This document shows, piece after piece, positions 28,203 to 36,955 of a stretch of 64,000 nt of DNA. Position 1 is the first letter of the stretch, and every line of letters begins with the position of its first letter. The translations under genes were made by a program, and so were the position numbers. The notes beneath the pieces were generated by a model. It was not told where the DNA came from. It did no database searches and was given only the letters and a program-made list of their open reading frames with translations. This stretch comes from CALHVR01 sp963528625 (GTDB lineage: Bacteria > Fusobacteriota > Fusobacteriia > Fusobacteriales > Leptotrichiaceae): NCBI GenBank assembly GCA_963528625.1, contig CAURVQ010000001.1, positions 36,404-100,403 on the forward strand. Reading direction: 5' to 3'.

Positions 28203-29117
28203 ATGGTGAAAAAAAGAAAAAATAAAAAGAAAATGAATATTTTTAAAGTGATATTTATATTTTTCTGCTTAGGAATATTCGTGACAATAGGAAAAGATAT
28301 ATTTGTGAGACATTTTTTCAATGAAAGACTTACTGTGATACCAAATGTTATGAATTTGAGTGAAAAAGATGCAGTAAAATATTTGAAAGAGGCAGGACTT
28401 AAAGTAAAAGTAAATCATTCGAGAAAAGAGGACGCTCCAGCTGATGTTGTTTATATTCAGTTCCCTAAAGCAGGACAAGAAGTGAAGGTAAATAGAACAA
28501 TACAAATTTGGGTAAATTCTGGAGAAGGAGTAAAAGTGCCTGATATAATTGGATTAGAATTACTAGAAGCTCGTTCAATTTTACAAGGTGAAAATATACA
28601 AATTGAAAGAATTGATTATCAACCATCGAATGAAAAGTATAATACAATAATTGGAGTATATCCAAAAGTTGGGACTAAACTTGATCTTAATCAAAAAATT
28701 ACATTGTTAGTTTCATCACAAAAAGTAGCGGATTCATCAACAGTACCTAATTTAATTGGATTAGACTTAAAAGATGCAAAAGTATTGCTTGGTCAAATTG
28801 GACTATCAGTTGGAAGAATTTCATATTCTGAAGATGCAACATTACCTATAAATACAATAATGAGTACAAATCCTGCTGCAGGAAGTAAAATTACTCCAAA
28901 TCAAAAAATTAATGTAGTTATAAATAAAGGAGTTAAAGTAGAAAAAGAAGGACCTTCAGTGGAGGAAATTATAAATGAAACAAATAAATCTATTCAAAAT
29001 AATGAAATAGAAAATATAATTAATGATACATTAAATCAAATAAATAAAAAAGAAACAAGTCCAAAAAATAATGAACAAAAACAAAATTCTACTGAAAAAA
29101 AAGAAAAAGGTGAATAA
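28203..29117 (+). CDS. Membrane-anchored PASTA-domain protein without kinase domain
   Basis: A 304-residue protein with a basic N-terminus (MVKKRKNKKKM), one membrane helix at about 13-34 and three consecutive PASTA repeats outside (about 41-107, 108-177 and 179-246; each has the VPNxxGL..A..L and P..G..v..n..I.v.vs pattern). An acidic, Asn/Lys-rich tail follows. PASTA domains bind muropeptides and lipid II in PrkC/PknB kinases and PBPs, but there is no kinase or transpeptidase here. The gene precedes rsgA and rpe, the place occupied by prkC in many Firmicutes. Confidence 0.9.
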   Translation: MVKKRKNKKKMNIFKVIFIFFCLGIFVTIGKDIFVRHFFNERLTVIPNVMNLSEKDAVKYLKEAGLKVKVNHSRKEDAPADVVYIQFPKAGQEVKVNRTIQIWVNSGEGVKVPDIIGLELLEARSILQGENIQIERIDYQPSNEKYNTIIGVYPKVGTKLDLNQKITLLVSSQKVADSSTVPNLIGLDLKDAKVLLGQIGLSVGRISYSEDATLPINTIMSTNPAAGSKITPNQKINVVINKGVKVEKEGPSVEEIINETNKSIQNNEIENIINDTLNQINKKETSPKNNEQKQNSTEKKEKGE

Positions 29118-29135
29118 AAATTAGGAGGAATTTTT

Positions 29136-30023
29136 ATAAAAGGTAAAATTATTAGAAAAATAAAGGGATTTTATTATGTTTTAGATGAAAGTGATACAAA
29201 TTTTGATGAGAAAAATGTGTATGAGTGTAAATTGCGTGGAAGTTTAAAAGTGAAAAATGATAAATTAAATTGCATTATTGGAGATATAGTAGAATTTGAT
29301 AAAAATGAAAAAATTATAATAAAGATATATGAAAGAAAAAATTTTTTATATCGACCTCTTTTGTCTAATATTGATTATATCGGGATACTTTTTGCAATAA
29401 CACAACCTAAATTTGATTTTAATGTATTTCAAAAAATGTTATTGAATGCAAAGGAACAAAATATTTCTATAATTTGTATTTTATCTAAAATAGATTTAGT
29501 TTCAAAAAATGAATTAAATGAACTTATACAAAAAATAAAAGAAATATTTGGCGAGGAATTTCCAGTCTTTTCAATATCTTCAAAAAATAATGATGGAATT
29601 TTTGAATTAAAAAAATATATAAAAGGAAAATCAATTACAATTTCAGGACCTAGTGGTGTGGGAAAATCAACTTTAATAAATTCGTTAATAGGTGAAGAGA
29701 TGTTGATTACAAATGAGATAAGTAATAAGACAAATCGTGGAAGACATACAACTACAGAAAGTAGATTTTTTAAAATAAATTCCAATACTTTCATTGTTGA
29801 TACACCGGGATTTTCGTCATTAGATTTTCTAAAATTAGAAAATAAAAAAGATTTAGAAAAATTATTTCCGGAATTTTTAAATTTTGTTTCACAATGTAAA
29901 TTTAGAGATTGTATTCATGTGAATGAGCCAAATTGTGCAATAAAAGAAAATGTAGAAAATGGCAATATAGATAAAATTAGATATGAATTTTATTTAACAG
30001 CTTTAGAAAATATATTCAAATAA
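29136..30023 (+). CDS. rsgA: Small ribosomal subunit biogenesis GTPase RsgA, apparent AUA start
   Basis: Circularly permuted GTPase that assists late 30S maturation. The first conventional start is GTG at 29217, but the in-frame sequence upstream encodes the family N-terminus (KGKIIRKIKGFYYVLDES), and AGGAGG at 29123-29128 lies 7 nt before an ATA codon at 29136. I therefore place the start at ATA, giving 295 residues, the normal length. Motifs come in permuted order: LSKID (G4), SISSK (G5), GPSGVGKST (G1), DTPGF (G3), then the zinc finger CKFRDCIHVNEPNC. It starts 18 nt after the PASTA gene. A sequencing error in an ATG is the alternative. Confidence 0.9.
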   Translation: MKGKIIRKIKGFYYVLDESDTNFDEKNVYECKLRGSLKVKNDKLNCIIGDIVEFDKNEKIIIKIYERKNFLYRPLLSNIDYIGILFAITQPKFDFNVFQKMLLNAKEQNISIICILSKIDLVSKNELNELIQKIKEIFGEEFPVFSISSKNNDGIFELKKYIKGKSITISGPSGVGKSTLINSLIGEEMLITNEISNKTNRGRHTTTESRFFKINSNTFIVDTPGFSSLDFLKLENKKDLEKLFPEFLNFVSQCKFRDCIHVNEPNCAIKENVENGNIDKIRYEFYLTALENIFK

Positions 30024-30041
30024 ATTATAGAGGTGATTATT

Positions 30042-30677
30042 ATGAAAAAAATTATAGCTGCACCGTCATTACTTGCTGCAGATTTTAGTAAATTAAGAGA
30101 AGAAATTCAAGAAGTAGAAAAATGTGGAGCAGAATATTTACATTTAGATGTAATGGATGGAAATTTTGTTCCAAATATAAGTTATGGAGCTCCTGTAATT
30201 TCAGCTATTAGACCATATAGTAATTTAGTTTTTGATGTACATTTAATGGTAGAAGAACCAGATAGATTTATAAAAGATTTTGTAGATGCAGGTGCAGATA
30301 TTATAACAGTACATGTTGAAGCAACTAAACATTTACATAGAACTATTCAATTAATTAAATCATATGGGAAAAAAGTTGGAGTATCGTTAAATCCAGCAAC
30401 ACCTATTGAAACATTAAAGCATGTAATAAATGATATTGATATGGTTCTTATAATGTCTGTTAATCCGGGATTTGGAGGACAAGCATTTATTCCTGAAACA
30501 TTAAATAAAATAAAAGAGTTAAGAACTTTGTATCCTGAAATTGATATAGAAGTTGACGGAGGAGTAAATGATAAAACGGTTGAAGCTATAAAAGAAGCAG
30601 GAGCAAATATTTTAGTTGCAGGTTCATACTTGTTCTCAGGAAATTATAAAGAAAAAATTGAATTAATGAAGAAATAA
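30042..30677 (+). CDS. rpe: Ribulose-phosphate 3-epimerase
   Basis: Interconverts ribulose 5-phosphate and xylulose 5-phosphate in the pentose phosphate pathway. The 211-residue TIM barrel shows APSLLAADFSKL, HLDVMDGNFVPNISYG (metal and catalytic residues), VFDVHLMVEEPD, MSVNPGFGGQAFIP and EVDGGVN. ATG at 30042 follows GAGGTG; a GTG at 30033 in the same frame is part of that ribosome binding site. Third gene of the PASTA-rsgA-rpe unit. Confidence 0.96.
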   Translation: MKKIIAAPSLLAADFSKLREEIQEVEKCGAEYLHLDVMDGNFVPNISYGAPVISAIRPYSNLVFDVHLMVEEPDRFIKDFVDAGADIITVHVEATKHLHRTIQLIKSYGKKVGVSLNPATPIETLKHVINDIDMVLIMSVNPGFGGQAFIPETLNKIKELRTLYPEIDIEVDGGVNDKTVEAIKEAGANILVAGSYLFSGNYKEKIELMKK

Positions 30678-30689
30678 TTTGGAGGAAAA

Positions 30690-31352
30690 ATGTATTTGAA
30701 TATTGAAGGACTTTTAGATGAATTTTATAAAACATATTATAAAATAGAAGAAATTAATTTAAGTCAATTTATAAAATGTCTTACAACAACGGAATTACAT
30801 GTTATTGAAGCTATAGGAGAAGAATCACTTACAATGAATGAACTTTCTGAAAAATTAGGAATAACAATGGGAACAGCAACTGTTGCAATAAATAAATTAT
30901 CTGAAAAGTTATTTATTGATAGAGAACGATCAGAAGAAGATAGAAGAAAAGTTTATGTTCGGCTATCAAAAAAAGGACTTATGGCTTATAAATATCATGG
31001 AAATTTTCATTCTAATATTTTGGAAAAAGTTACAACAAATGTAGAAAAAGAAAAATTAGATATTTTTATTGAAGTTTTTGAGAAGATAGTTGAAAATTTG
31101 AATAAAATAAAAAAAGAAATTCAACCAGAAACAATATTAAATTTTGAAAAAGATGATACAGTACAAGTTTCAAATATAAAAGGAAGCCATGCAATAAAAA
31201 AATATTTGAGTGAAAAAGGAATAACAATTAAATCAGTAATTAATATTGTTGAAATTAATAAACATATATTAATTCTTGTTGTAAATGGTAAAGAAGTAGT
31301 TCTTAGTGTTGATGATGCTGCTGAAATTATGGTTACAAAAGCGTCATTTTAA
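30690..31352 (+). CDS. MarR-type regulator fused to a FeoA-like C-terminal domain
   Basis: A 220-residue putative transcription factor. Residues about 25-110 form a MarR winged helix-turn-helix (LTTTELHVIEAIG, then LTMNELSEKLGITMGTATVAINKLSEK as the recognition region, and DRERSEEDRRKVYVRLSKKG as the wing). After a helical dimerisation stretch, about 145-220 looks like a small beta-barrel of the FeoA/SH3 type (DTVQVSNIKGSHAIKKYLSEKGI, then LVVNGKEVVLSVDDAAEIMV). That domain is familiar from DtxR-type metal regulators, not from MarR proteins. Targets and ligand unknown. It follows rpe by 12 nt. Confidence 0.8.
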   Translation: MYLNIEGLLDEFYKTYYKIEEINLSQFIKCLTTTELHVIEAIGEESLTMNELSEKLGITMGTATVAINKLSEKLFIDRERSEEDRRKVYVRLSKKGLMAYKYHGNFHSNILEKVTTNVEKEKLDIFIEVFEKIVENLNKIKKEIQPETILNFEKDDTVQVSNIKGSHAIKKYLSEKGITIKSVINIVEINKHILILVVNGKEVVLSVDDAAEIMVTKASF

Positions 31353-31401
31353 TGGATATGTGTTTCCATAAAACGCAAATTTAAAATAATAAAGGAAAGT
31401 T

Positions 31402-33015
31402 ATGTTGTATTTAGATGGAATAGGTCTGTCATTTTTATTGAAAGAAACAAAAGATAAAATTTTAAATTATAGATTAACAAAGATTTATCAATATGATAGA
31501 TCATCTTTTTCATTTTATTTTGGTAAAAATAATTTATTATTTCAAATAAAAGATAATTCTACAATTTTTTATATAAAAGATAAAAAAGATTTGAATACTG
31601 ATTTTCAGTCAAAATTTTTATTGACATTAAAAAAATATTTATTAAATTCAATTTTAATAAATGTAAGACAAGAAGGATATGATAGAATTATTTATTTTGA
31701 TTTTGAAAAATTAAATCAATTTGGTGATATAGAAAAATATACTTTAATTATGGAAATAATGGGGAAAGCAAGTAATGTATTTCTAGTTGATCAATATGAG
31801 AAAATATTAACAACACTGTATTTTACGGGAGTTGAAGTAGGAAATAGAGTAATTATGACTGGAGCAAAGTATCAGTTGCCTTTTGAAAAAAGGAAATTAT
31901 CTCCTATATATGTTAATGAGGAAAATTATCCAAAAACAGTAGAGCAATTTATTGAGAATATAGATGGAATTGGGAAAGTTTTTGCACAACATTGTATAAA
32001 AGATATTAAAATATTTAAGCAGTATTTAAGCACTTATATTCCAACTTTTTATACAATAAATAATAATAAAAAAACTCAATCAATAATGACTTATAATAAT
32101 TTTGATGATTTTGAAATGAAAATTATTAATAAAAGAAGTTATAATACAATAACAGAGGGGCTTAATGAATATTTTAAAGCTACAATAACTTCAAATGTAA
32201 TTAATGAAAAAAAGAAAAAATTATTAAAATATGTTGATGCACAAATTAAGAAAAATAGTAAAATACTTATGAATATTGAGGTTGATAAAAATAAAAATTT
32301 AGATTATGAAAACTATAAAAATATTGGTGATATTCTTGCAGCAAATATGCATATATTGAAATATGGAATGGAAACAATAAAAGTATATGATTTTTATAAT
32401 AATAATAAAGATATTACGATAAAACTTGATCCTCTATTATCTCCAAATGATAATTTGAATATTTATTATAATCGTTATAATAAAGGGAAAAGAACAATTA
32501 TTGCTTTGGAAAAAAGACATAAAGATGTGGAAAGTGAACTTAAATATTTTGAAAAAATAAGATATTTTATTGAAAAAGAGGATGACTTTGTTGGAATTGA
32601 AGAGATTGAAACAGAGTTAAAATTAGGTAAAAATAAGAAAACTAAAATTAAATTAAATAAAAATAAAAAAAGAGAATTATTATCATTTGATTACGATGAA
32701 TTTAAGATTTTTGTAGGGAGAAATAATAAAGAAAATGAAGAGATCACATTTTCAAAAGGACAATTAAATGATATTTGGCTTCATATACGAGATGTTCCGG
32801 GAAGTCATGTTGTTATAGTAAAAAATAATAAAGAAATTACAAATAATGTAATTGCTTATGCTTCTAATTTAGCAGCAAGTTATTCTAAAGCTAAAAAAGG
32901 AGATAAAGTAATAGTAGATTATTGTGAAAAAAAATATGTAAAAAAAATTAAAAATAGCAATCCGGGAAATGTAACATATACAAATTTTAAATCATTAGAT
33001 ATTGTTATTAATTGA
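31402..33015 (+). CDS. rqcH: NFACT-family ribosome rescue protein RqcH
   Basis: Binds obstructed 50S subunits and adds C-terminal alanine tails in the ribosome-associated quality control pathway of homologues; older annotations call it a fibronectin-binding protein. The 537-residue protein has the NFACT-N domain (start about residue 3, IGLSFLLKETKDKI), a helix-hairpin-helix region, a coiled-coil middle and the C-terminal NFACT-R domain with DIWLHIRDVPGSHVVI and NLAASYSKAKKGDKVIVDY. Placed after the MarR/FeoA gene. Confidence 0.92.
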   Translation: MLYLDGIGLSFLLKETKDKILNYRLTKIYQYDRSSFSFYFGKNNLLFQIKDNSTIFYIKDKKDLNTDFQSKFLLTLKKYLLNSILINVRQEGYDRIIYFDFEKLNQFGDIEKYTLIMEIMGKASNVFLVDQYEKILTTLYFTGVEVGNRVIMTGAKYQLPFEKRKLSPIYVNEENYPKTVEQFIENIDGIGKVFAQHCIKDIKIFKQYLSTYIPTFYTINNNKKTQSIMTYNNFDDFEMKIINKRSYNTITEGLNEYFKATITSNVINEKKKKLLKYVDAQIKKNSKILMNIEVDKNKNLDYENYKNIGDILAANMHILKYGMETIKVYDFYNNNKDITIKLDPLLSPNDNLNIYYNRYNKGKRTIIALEKRHKDVESELKYFEKIRYFIEKEDDFVGIEEIETELKLGKNKKTKIKLNKNKKRELLSFDYDEFKIFVGRNNKENEEITFSKGQLNDIWLHIRDVPGSHVVIVKNNKEITNNVIAYASNLAASYSKAKKGDKVIVDYCEKKYVKKIKNSNPGNVTYTNFKSLDIVIN

Positions 33016-33044
33016 TTGACAAAACTTAAAATCTATTGTAAAAT
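33016..33044 (+). promoter_or_regulatory. Strong promoter of ptsH
   Basis: Consensus TTGACA at 33016-33021, 17-bp spacer and TAAAAT at 33039-33044. The -35 box touches the end of rqcH (stop at 33013-33015). Confidence 0.8.
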
Positions 33045-33078
33045 ATATGTAAGTTAAAAAAAATAGGAGGATATATAA

Positions 33079-33339
33079 ATGGCAAGTAAAACAGTTGTTA
33101 TGACTAACCCAACAGGATTACACACTAGACCAGGAGGAGTGTTTGTTGCTAAAGCAAAAGAATTTGAAAGTGATATTATTGTAGAACATGATGGAAAAAT
33201 GGTAAATGGGAAATCTTTATTAAAATTATTATCAATTGGAATTAAGTGTGATTCAACTGTAACTGTTCACGCTGAAGGTGCTGACGCTGATAAAGCAGTT
33301 GAAGTTTTAGGTGAATTAATCGCAACTATTAGAGACTAA
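33079..33339 (+). CDS. ptsH: Phosphocarrier protein HPr
   Basis: Transfers phosphate from enzyme I to the EIIA components of the sugar PTS. The 86-residue protein has His15 in TGLHTRPGG, the enzyme-I phosphorylation site, and Ser46 in NGKSLLKLLSIGI, the site that HPr kinase uses in organisms that have it. It is transcribed alone, between a consensus promoter and a strong terminator; ptsI is not adjacent. HPr could also phosphorylate the DhaM-type protein encoded at 47 kb. Confidence 0.97.
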   Translation: MASKTVVMTNPTGLHTRPGGVFVAKAKEFESDIIVEHDGKMVNGKSLLKLLSIGIKCDSTVTVHAEGADADKAVEVLGELIATIRD

Positions 33340-33376
33340 TTTGTTTAAAAATATAAACTTTAATAAAATATAAAAT

Positions 33377-33420
33377 CTGCACCCAAAATCTTAATAATTA
33401 AGATAGAGGTGCAGTTTTTT
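33377..33420 (+). terminator. Intrinsic terminator after ptsH
   Basis: CTGCACC and GGTGCAG close a 7-bp outer stem; an inner ATCTTAAT/ATTAAGAT pair stacks on top. Six T residues follow. Confidence 0.88.
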
Positions 33421-33495
33421 AAAATAAAAATAAGAAAATGTTAATAATTAAATAAAAATATTAAATTGATAGAAGTTAAAATTTTGGGAGATAAA

Positions 33496-34497
33496 ATGGA
33501 AAAAAAGGTATATGAAGCGGTAAATTGGAATACGCTAGATAACGATTATGTTGAAATGTTTTGGGAACAAAATTTAAAACAGTTTTGGATTGATACAGAG
33601 TATGTTCCATCAAGAGATATTGATAGCTGGAATAGTTTAGAACCAGCAATGAAGGAAGCATATTTGCATGTTTTAGGTGGACTTACATTGCTTGATACAT
33701 TACAAAGTCATACAGGTATGCCTAAAATAATAGATCATATAGATTCATTGCAGTGTAGATCAGTTTTATCTTATATGTGTATGATGGAAACAATTCACGC
33801 AAAATCATACTCAACGATATTTACAACAGTTGCATCAACTAGAGAAATAAATGAAACTTTTAAATGGGTGCAAGAAAACCCACATTTACAGTATAAAGCT
33901 AAAAAAATAGATGGATATTATCAAAAAATGAATAATCCTGAAGCTAGTAAAAGAGAAATAGCAATGTCTTTAGCAGCTTCTGTTTATTTAGAAACATATC
34001 TATTTTATTCAGGATTCTTCTTGCCGTTGTGGTTAGCAGGACAAGGAGAAATGGTAGCAAGTTGTGATATAATTAAAAAAATTATAGCTGATGAGTCAAT
34101 TCATGGTGTATTTGTTGGTCTTTTATTCCAAGAGTTATATAATTCATTTGATGAAAAAGTTAAAGAGGAAGTAAGAAAAGAACTAAAAGATTTAATGTAT
34201 GAATTATATGAAAATGAAGCAAAATATACTGATGAAATTTATGGAGATATAGGCTTAACAGGAGATGTAAAAGAGTATATTAGATATAATGCAAATAAAG
34301 CATTAATGAATTTAGGATTTGAGGAAGAATTTGAAATAAAAAATGTAAATCCTATTGTGTTGAATGGATTAAATGTGGAAACAACACAACATGATTTCTT
34401 CTCTAAAAAATCAACAAATTATGAAAAAGCATTAGAAGTTGTGCATTTACATGATGATGATTTTAAATTTGATGATGAATTGGATTTAGATATTTAG
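33496..34497 (+). CDS. nrdF: Class Ib ribonucleoside-diphosphate reductase, radical subunit NrdF
   Basis: Carries the dimetal-tyrosyl radical used by NrdE. From the ATG at 33496 (after GGGAGA; the frame opens at a TTG at 33466) the protein has 333 residues, and the metal and radical residues fall on the same numbers as in E. coli NrdF: Asp67, Glu98, His101 and Tyr105 (METIHAKSYSTIF), then the later YLETYLFYSGFF Glu and IIADESIHG Glu/His. So it is a canonical metal-dependent NrdF. It is about 10 kb from nrdHIE and no NrdR box is visible upstream. Confidence 0.96.
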   Translation: MEKKVYEAVNWNTLDNDYVEMFWEQNLKQFWIDTEYVPSRDIDSWNSLEPAMKEAYLHVLGGLTLLDTLQSHTGMPKIIDHIDSLQCRSVLSYMCMMETIHAKSYSTIFTTVASTREINETFKWVQENPHLQYKAKKIDGYYQKMNNPEASKREIAMSLAASVYLETYLFYSGFFLPLWLAGQGEMVASCDIIKKIIADESIHGVFVGLLFQELYNSFDEKVKEEVRKELKDLMYELYENEAKYTDEIYGDIGLTGDVKEYIRYNANKALMNLGFEEEFEIKNVNPIVLNGLNVETTQHDFFSKKSTNYEKALEVVHLHDDDFKFDDELDLDI

Positions 34498-34512
34498 AAT
34501 TAAAATTAAATA

Positions 34513-34552
34513 AAAAAAAATACTTTAAAATAAAAATTAAAGTATTTTTTTT
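34513..34552. terminator. Bidirectional terminator between nrdF and glnN
   Basis: AAAAAAAATACTTTAA and TTAAAGTATTTTTTTT form a perfect 16-bp stem over an 8-nt loop. Because the arms are A and T runs, it works for both converging genes. Confidence 0.88.
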
Positions 34553-34613
34553 ATGAAATAATATATTTTAAATAAAATTTTATTTTATAAATTAAACAAA
34601 TTTCTTTATTTTA

Positions 34614-36713
34614 TTACAGTTTAAATAATAAATCTTCATATGTAGGTAAAGTCCAATTATCATAATCAGAAATACTTTCAATTATATCACAAGGTTTTCG
34701 TAATGCTTTAAGTCCTAAAACTAGATTTTCTGCTGCTAAATCAGCTTGTTTGATTAAATCAGTTTCATTTTTTACAAGTTCAAGATTTTTTTCAAGTGAT
34801 TTTGTTTCATTTCTAATTAAGTTTATATTAAATAATAAAGTTTTTAAAACTTCTTCTTGTTCAGCAATTAATTCTCTACCAAATCTTTCATTTTTAATTA
34901 CATTTTCAGCTAAAATATTTGAATATTTTAAAGCAGCTGGTAAAATTTTTCTATTTGCTATATCAATTAACACTTTTGATTCTATAGATAATTGAGTTAC
35001 ATATCTTTCAAGATAAGCTATATAACGAGCATGAGCTTCCTCTTTTGTAACTAAACCAGTTTCTTCAAACATTTCTTGCATTTCAGGATCAACAAATGCT
35101 TTTAAAGCATTGTTAGAAGTAGTTAAATTTGTTAATCCTCTTCTTTTAGCTTCTTCTTGCCACTCTTTACTATACCCATTTCCATTAAATACAATTCTAC
35201 TATGTTTTTTATATGATTCTTTAATAATTTGAAGTGCAGTAGTTTTTGAATCATCGCTTGCTTCCAATTTATCGGCAAATTCTCCTAACACTTTAGAAAC
35301 TATAGAGTTTATAGCGGCAGCAGCAGTTGCTGGAGTAGAACTTGATCCGGGCATTCTAAATTCAAATTTATTTCCTGTGAAAGCAAATGGAGATGTTCTA
35401 TTTCTATCTCCAGAATCAGCTTCAAGAGTTGGAACTCCCTCAATTCCTAAGTTTAATTCACTAGCTTTAGCAACTTTGTTATTAGCTTCAAATGCAATAT
35501 TTTCTAAAACACCAGTTAGTTCACTTCCTAAAAAGATTGAAATAATCGCAGGTGGAGCTTCGTGTCCTCCTAATCTATGATCGTTAGTTGCACTTGCAGT
35601 AACAGCTCTTAATAACGGATAGTATCTGTCAATAGCCTCAATAACTGCAGATACAAACAGTAAAAATTGAGTATTATTTTTTAAGTTTTTTCCAGGACTA
35701 AATAAATTTTCTCCATCATCTGTTCCTAAAGACCAGTTATTATGTTTTCCTGAACCGTTTACACCAGCAAAAGGTTTTTCGTGTAATAATGCTACTAAAT
35801 CATGTTTTAATGCAGTTTTTTCAATAGTTTCCATAATAATTTGGTTTTGGTCAGAAGCCAAACTTGCCTTTGAAAATAAAGGAGCTACTTCAAATTGATT
35901 AGGTGCTACTTCATTATGTCTAGTTTTTGATGGAATTCCTAATTTCCAAAGTTCAACATCAACATCACTCATAAAATTAATAACTTTATCTTTTATTTTT
36001 CCGTAATAGTGATCGCTTAATTCTTGTCCTTTAGGGGCTGGAGATCCAAATAATGTTCTTCCTGTCAATAATAAGTCTGTTCTTTCTTCAAATAAATCTT
36101 TTTTTACTAAGAAATATTCTTGTTCTACTCCTAAAGTGTTAAATACATTTTTTGAAGTAGTATTTCCTAAAGCTTTTAAAATTCTCAATGCTTGTTTACC
36201 AACAGAATTCATTGATCTTAAAAGAGGAACTTTTTTATCTAGTGCGTGTCCTCCAAAAGAAATGAAAGCAGTAGGAATATATAATGTTGTTCCGTTTTTG
36301 TTTTCTCTAATAAATGGGTATGAACTTGTGTCCCAAACAGTGTATCCTCTTGCTTCAAATGTACTTCTTAATCCTCCGTTAGGAAATGATGAAGCATCGG
36401 ATTCACCTTTTATAAGGTTGCTTCCAGAGAATTTATAAATAACATCTTTATCTCCGGTTGGCTCTAAGAAAGAGTCGTGTTTTTCTGCTGTCAAATCATT
36501 TAATGGTTGAAACCAATGACAGTAATGAGTTGCTCCTCTTTTTGTAGCCCAGTCTTTAATTGCGTTGGCAATAACATCGGCAGCCTCTTTAGTTAAGTCG
36601 GTTTCCCCTAATTGCACTGATTCAAATTCCTTGAAAACATCTTTAGGTACTCTTTTTTTAAGATTGCTTTCTGTAAACACATTCTCACCAAAAACATTCA
36701 TAATATTTTTCAT
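34614..36713 (-). CDS. glnN: Type III glutamine synthetase
   Basis: Assimilates ammonia into glutamine. The 699-residue length and the motifs GVEQEYFLV, NEVAPNQFEVAP, EKPFAGVNGSGKHNNWSLGTD and ASATNDHRLGGHEAPPAIIS identify the GlnN (GSIII) class rather than GlnA. The frame extends to a GTG at 36722, but AGAGAGTGAG fits the ATG at 36713 better; both are possible. It is a single-gene unit on the minus strand, divergent from dgt. No adenylylation motif of GSI is present. Confidence 0.95.
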   Translation of the reverse strand: MKNIMNVFGENVFTESNLKKRVPKDVFKEFESVQLGETDLTKEAADVIANAIKDWATKRGATHYCHWFQPLNDLTAEKHDSFLEPTGDKDVIYKFSGSNLIKGESDASSFPNGGLRSTFEARGYTVWDTSSYPFIRENKNGTTLYIPTAFISFGGHALDKKVPLLRSMNSVGKQALRILKALGNTTSKNVFNTLGVEQEYFLVKKDLFEERTDLLLTGRTLFGSPAPKGQELSDHYYGKIKDKVINFMSDVDVELWKLGIPSKTRHNEVAPNQFEVAPLFSKASLASDQNQIIMETIEKTALKHDLVALLHEKPFAGVNGSGKHNNWSLGTDDGENLFSPGKNLKNNTQFLLFVSAVIEAIDRYYPLLRAVTASATNDHRLGGHEAPPAIISIFLGSELTGVLENIAFEANNKVAKASELNLGIEGVPTLEADSGDRNRTSPFAFTGNKFEFRMPGSSSTPATAAAAINSIVSKVLGEFADKLEASDDSKTTALQIIKESYKKHSRIVFNGNGYSKEWQEEAKRRGLTNLTTSNNALKAFVDPEMQEMFEETGLVTKEEAHARYIAYLERYVTQLSIESKVLIDIANRKILPAALKYSNILAENVIKNERFGRELIAEQEEVLKTLLFNINLIRNETKSLEKNLELVKNETDLIKQADLAAENLVLGLKALRKPCDIIESISDYDNWTLPTYEDLLFKL

Positions 36714-36768
36714 TTCACTCACTCTCTTTCTTTAAAAATATATAACGATTTATAAATTTCTATAAAGT

Positions 36769-36798
36769 ATTATATAATAAAAAAGTGTTACAAGTCAA
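36769..36798 (-). promoter_or_regulatory. Promoter of glnN
   Basis: On the minus strand TTGACT (36798-36793), 18-bp spacer and TATAAT (36774-36769). An inverted repeat GTCAA-CAAAA-TTGAC (36794-36808) overlaps the -35 box and could be an operator, or chance. Confidence 0.65.
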
Positions 36799-36884
36799 CA
36801 AAATTGACAATATATTTTATTTTATTAAATTTTAATATAAATAATAGATAAATTTTAGAATTGTATAATTACTAAAATAAGGTA

Positions 36885-36913
36885 TAGACTAAAAATTAAA
36901 TATTTGATAAAAT
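36885..36913 (+). promoter_or_regulatory. Extended -10 promoter of dgt
   Basis: TAGACT at 36885-36890, 17-bp spacer, TAAAAT at 36908-36913 with TG at 36905-36906. About 42 nt upstream of the dgt start. Confidence 0.55.
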
Positions 36914-36955
36914 AAATTAATAAAATTATACTACAAGTGGGGAAAGAGAGAGTAT

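Noticed and set aside
33421..33495. NrdR box upstream of nrdF
   Set aside because: No palindrome resembling acaCwAtATaTwGtgt is present; only AT-rich sequence without symmetry.
36804..36832. TTGACA on the + strand as a second dgt promoter
   Set aside because: No acceptable -10 box at 16-18 bp; the extended -10 candidate closer to dgt is better.
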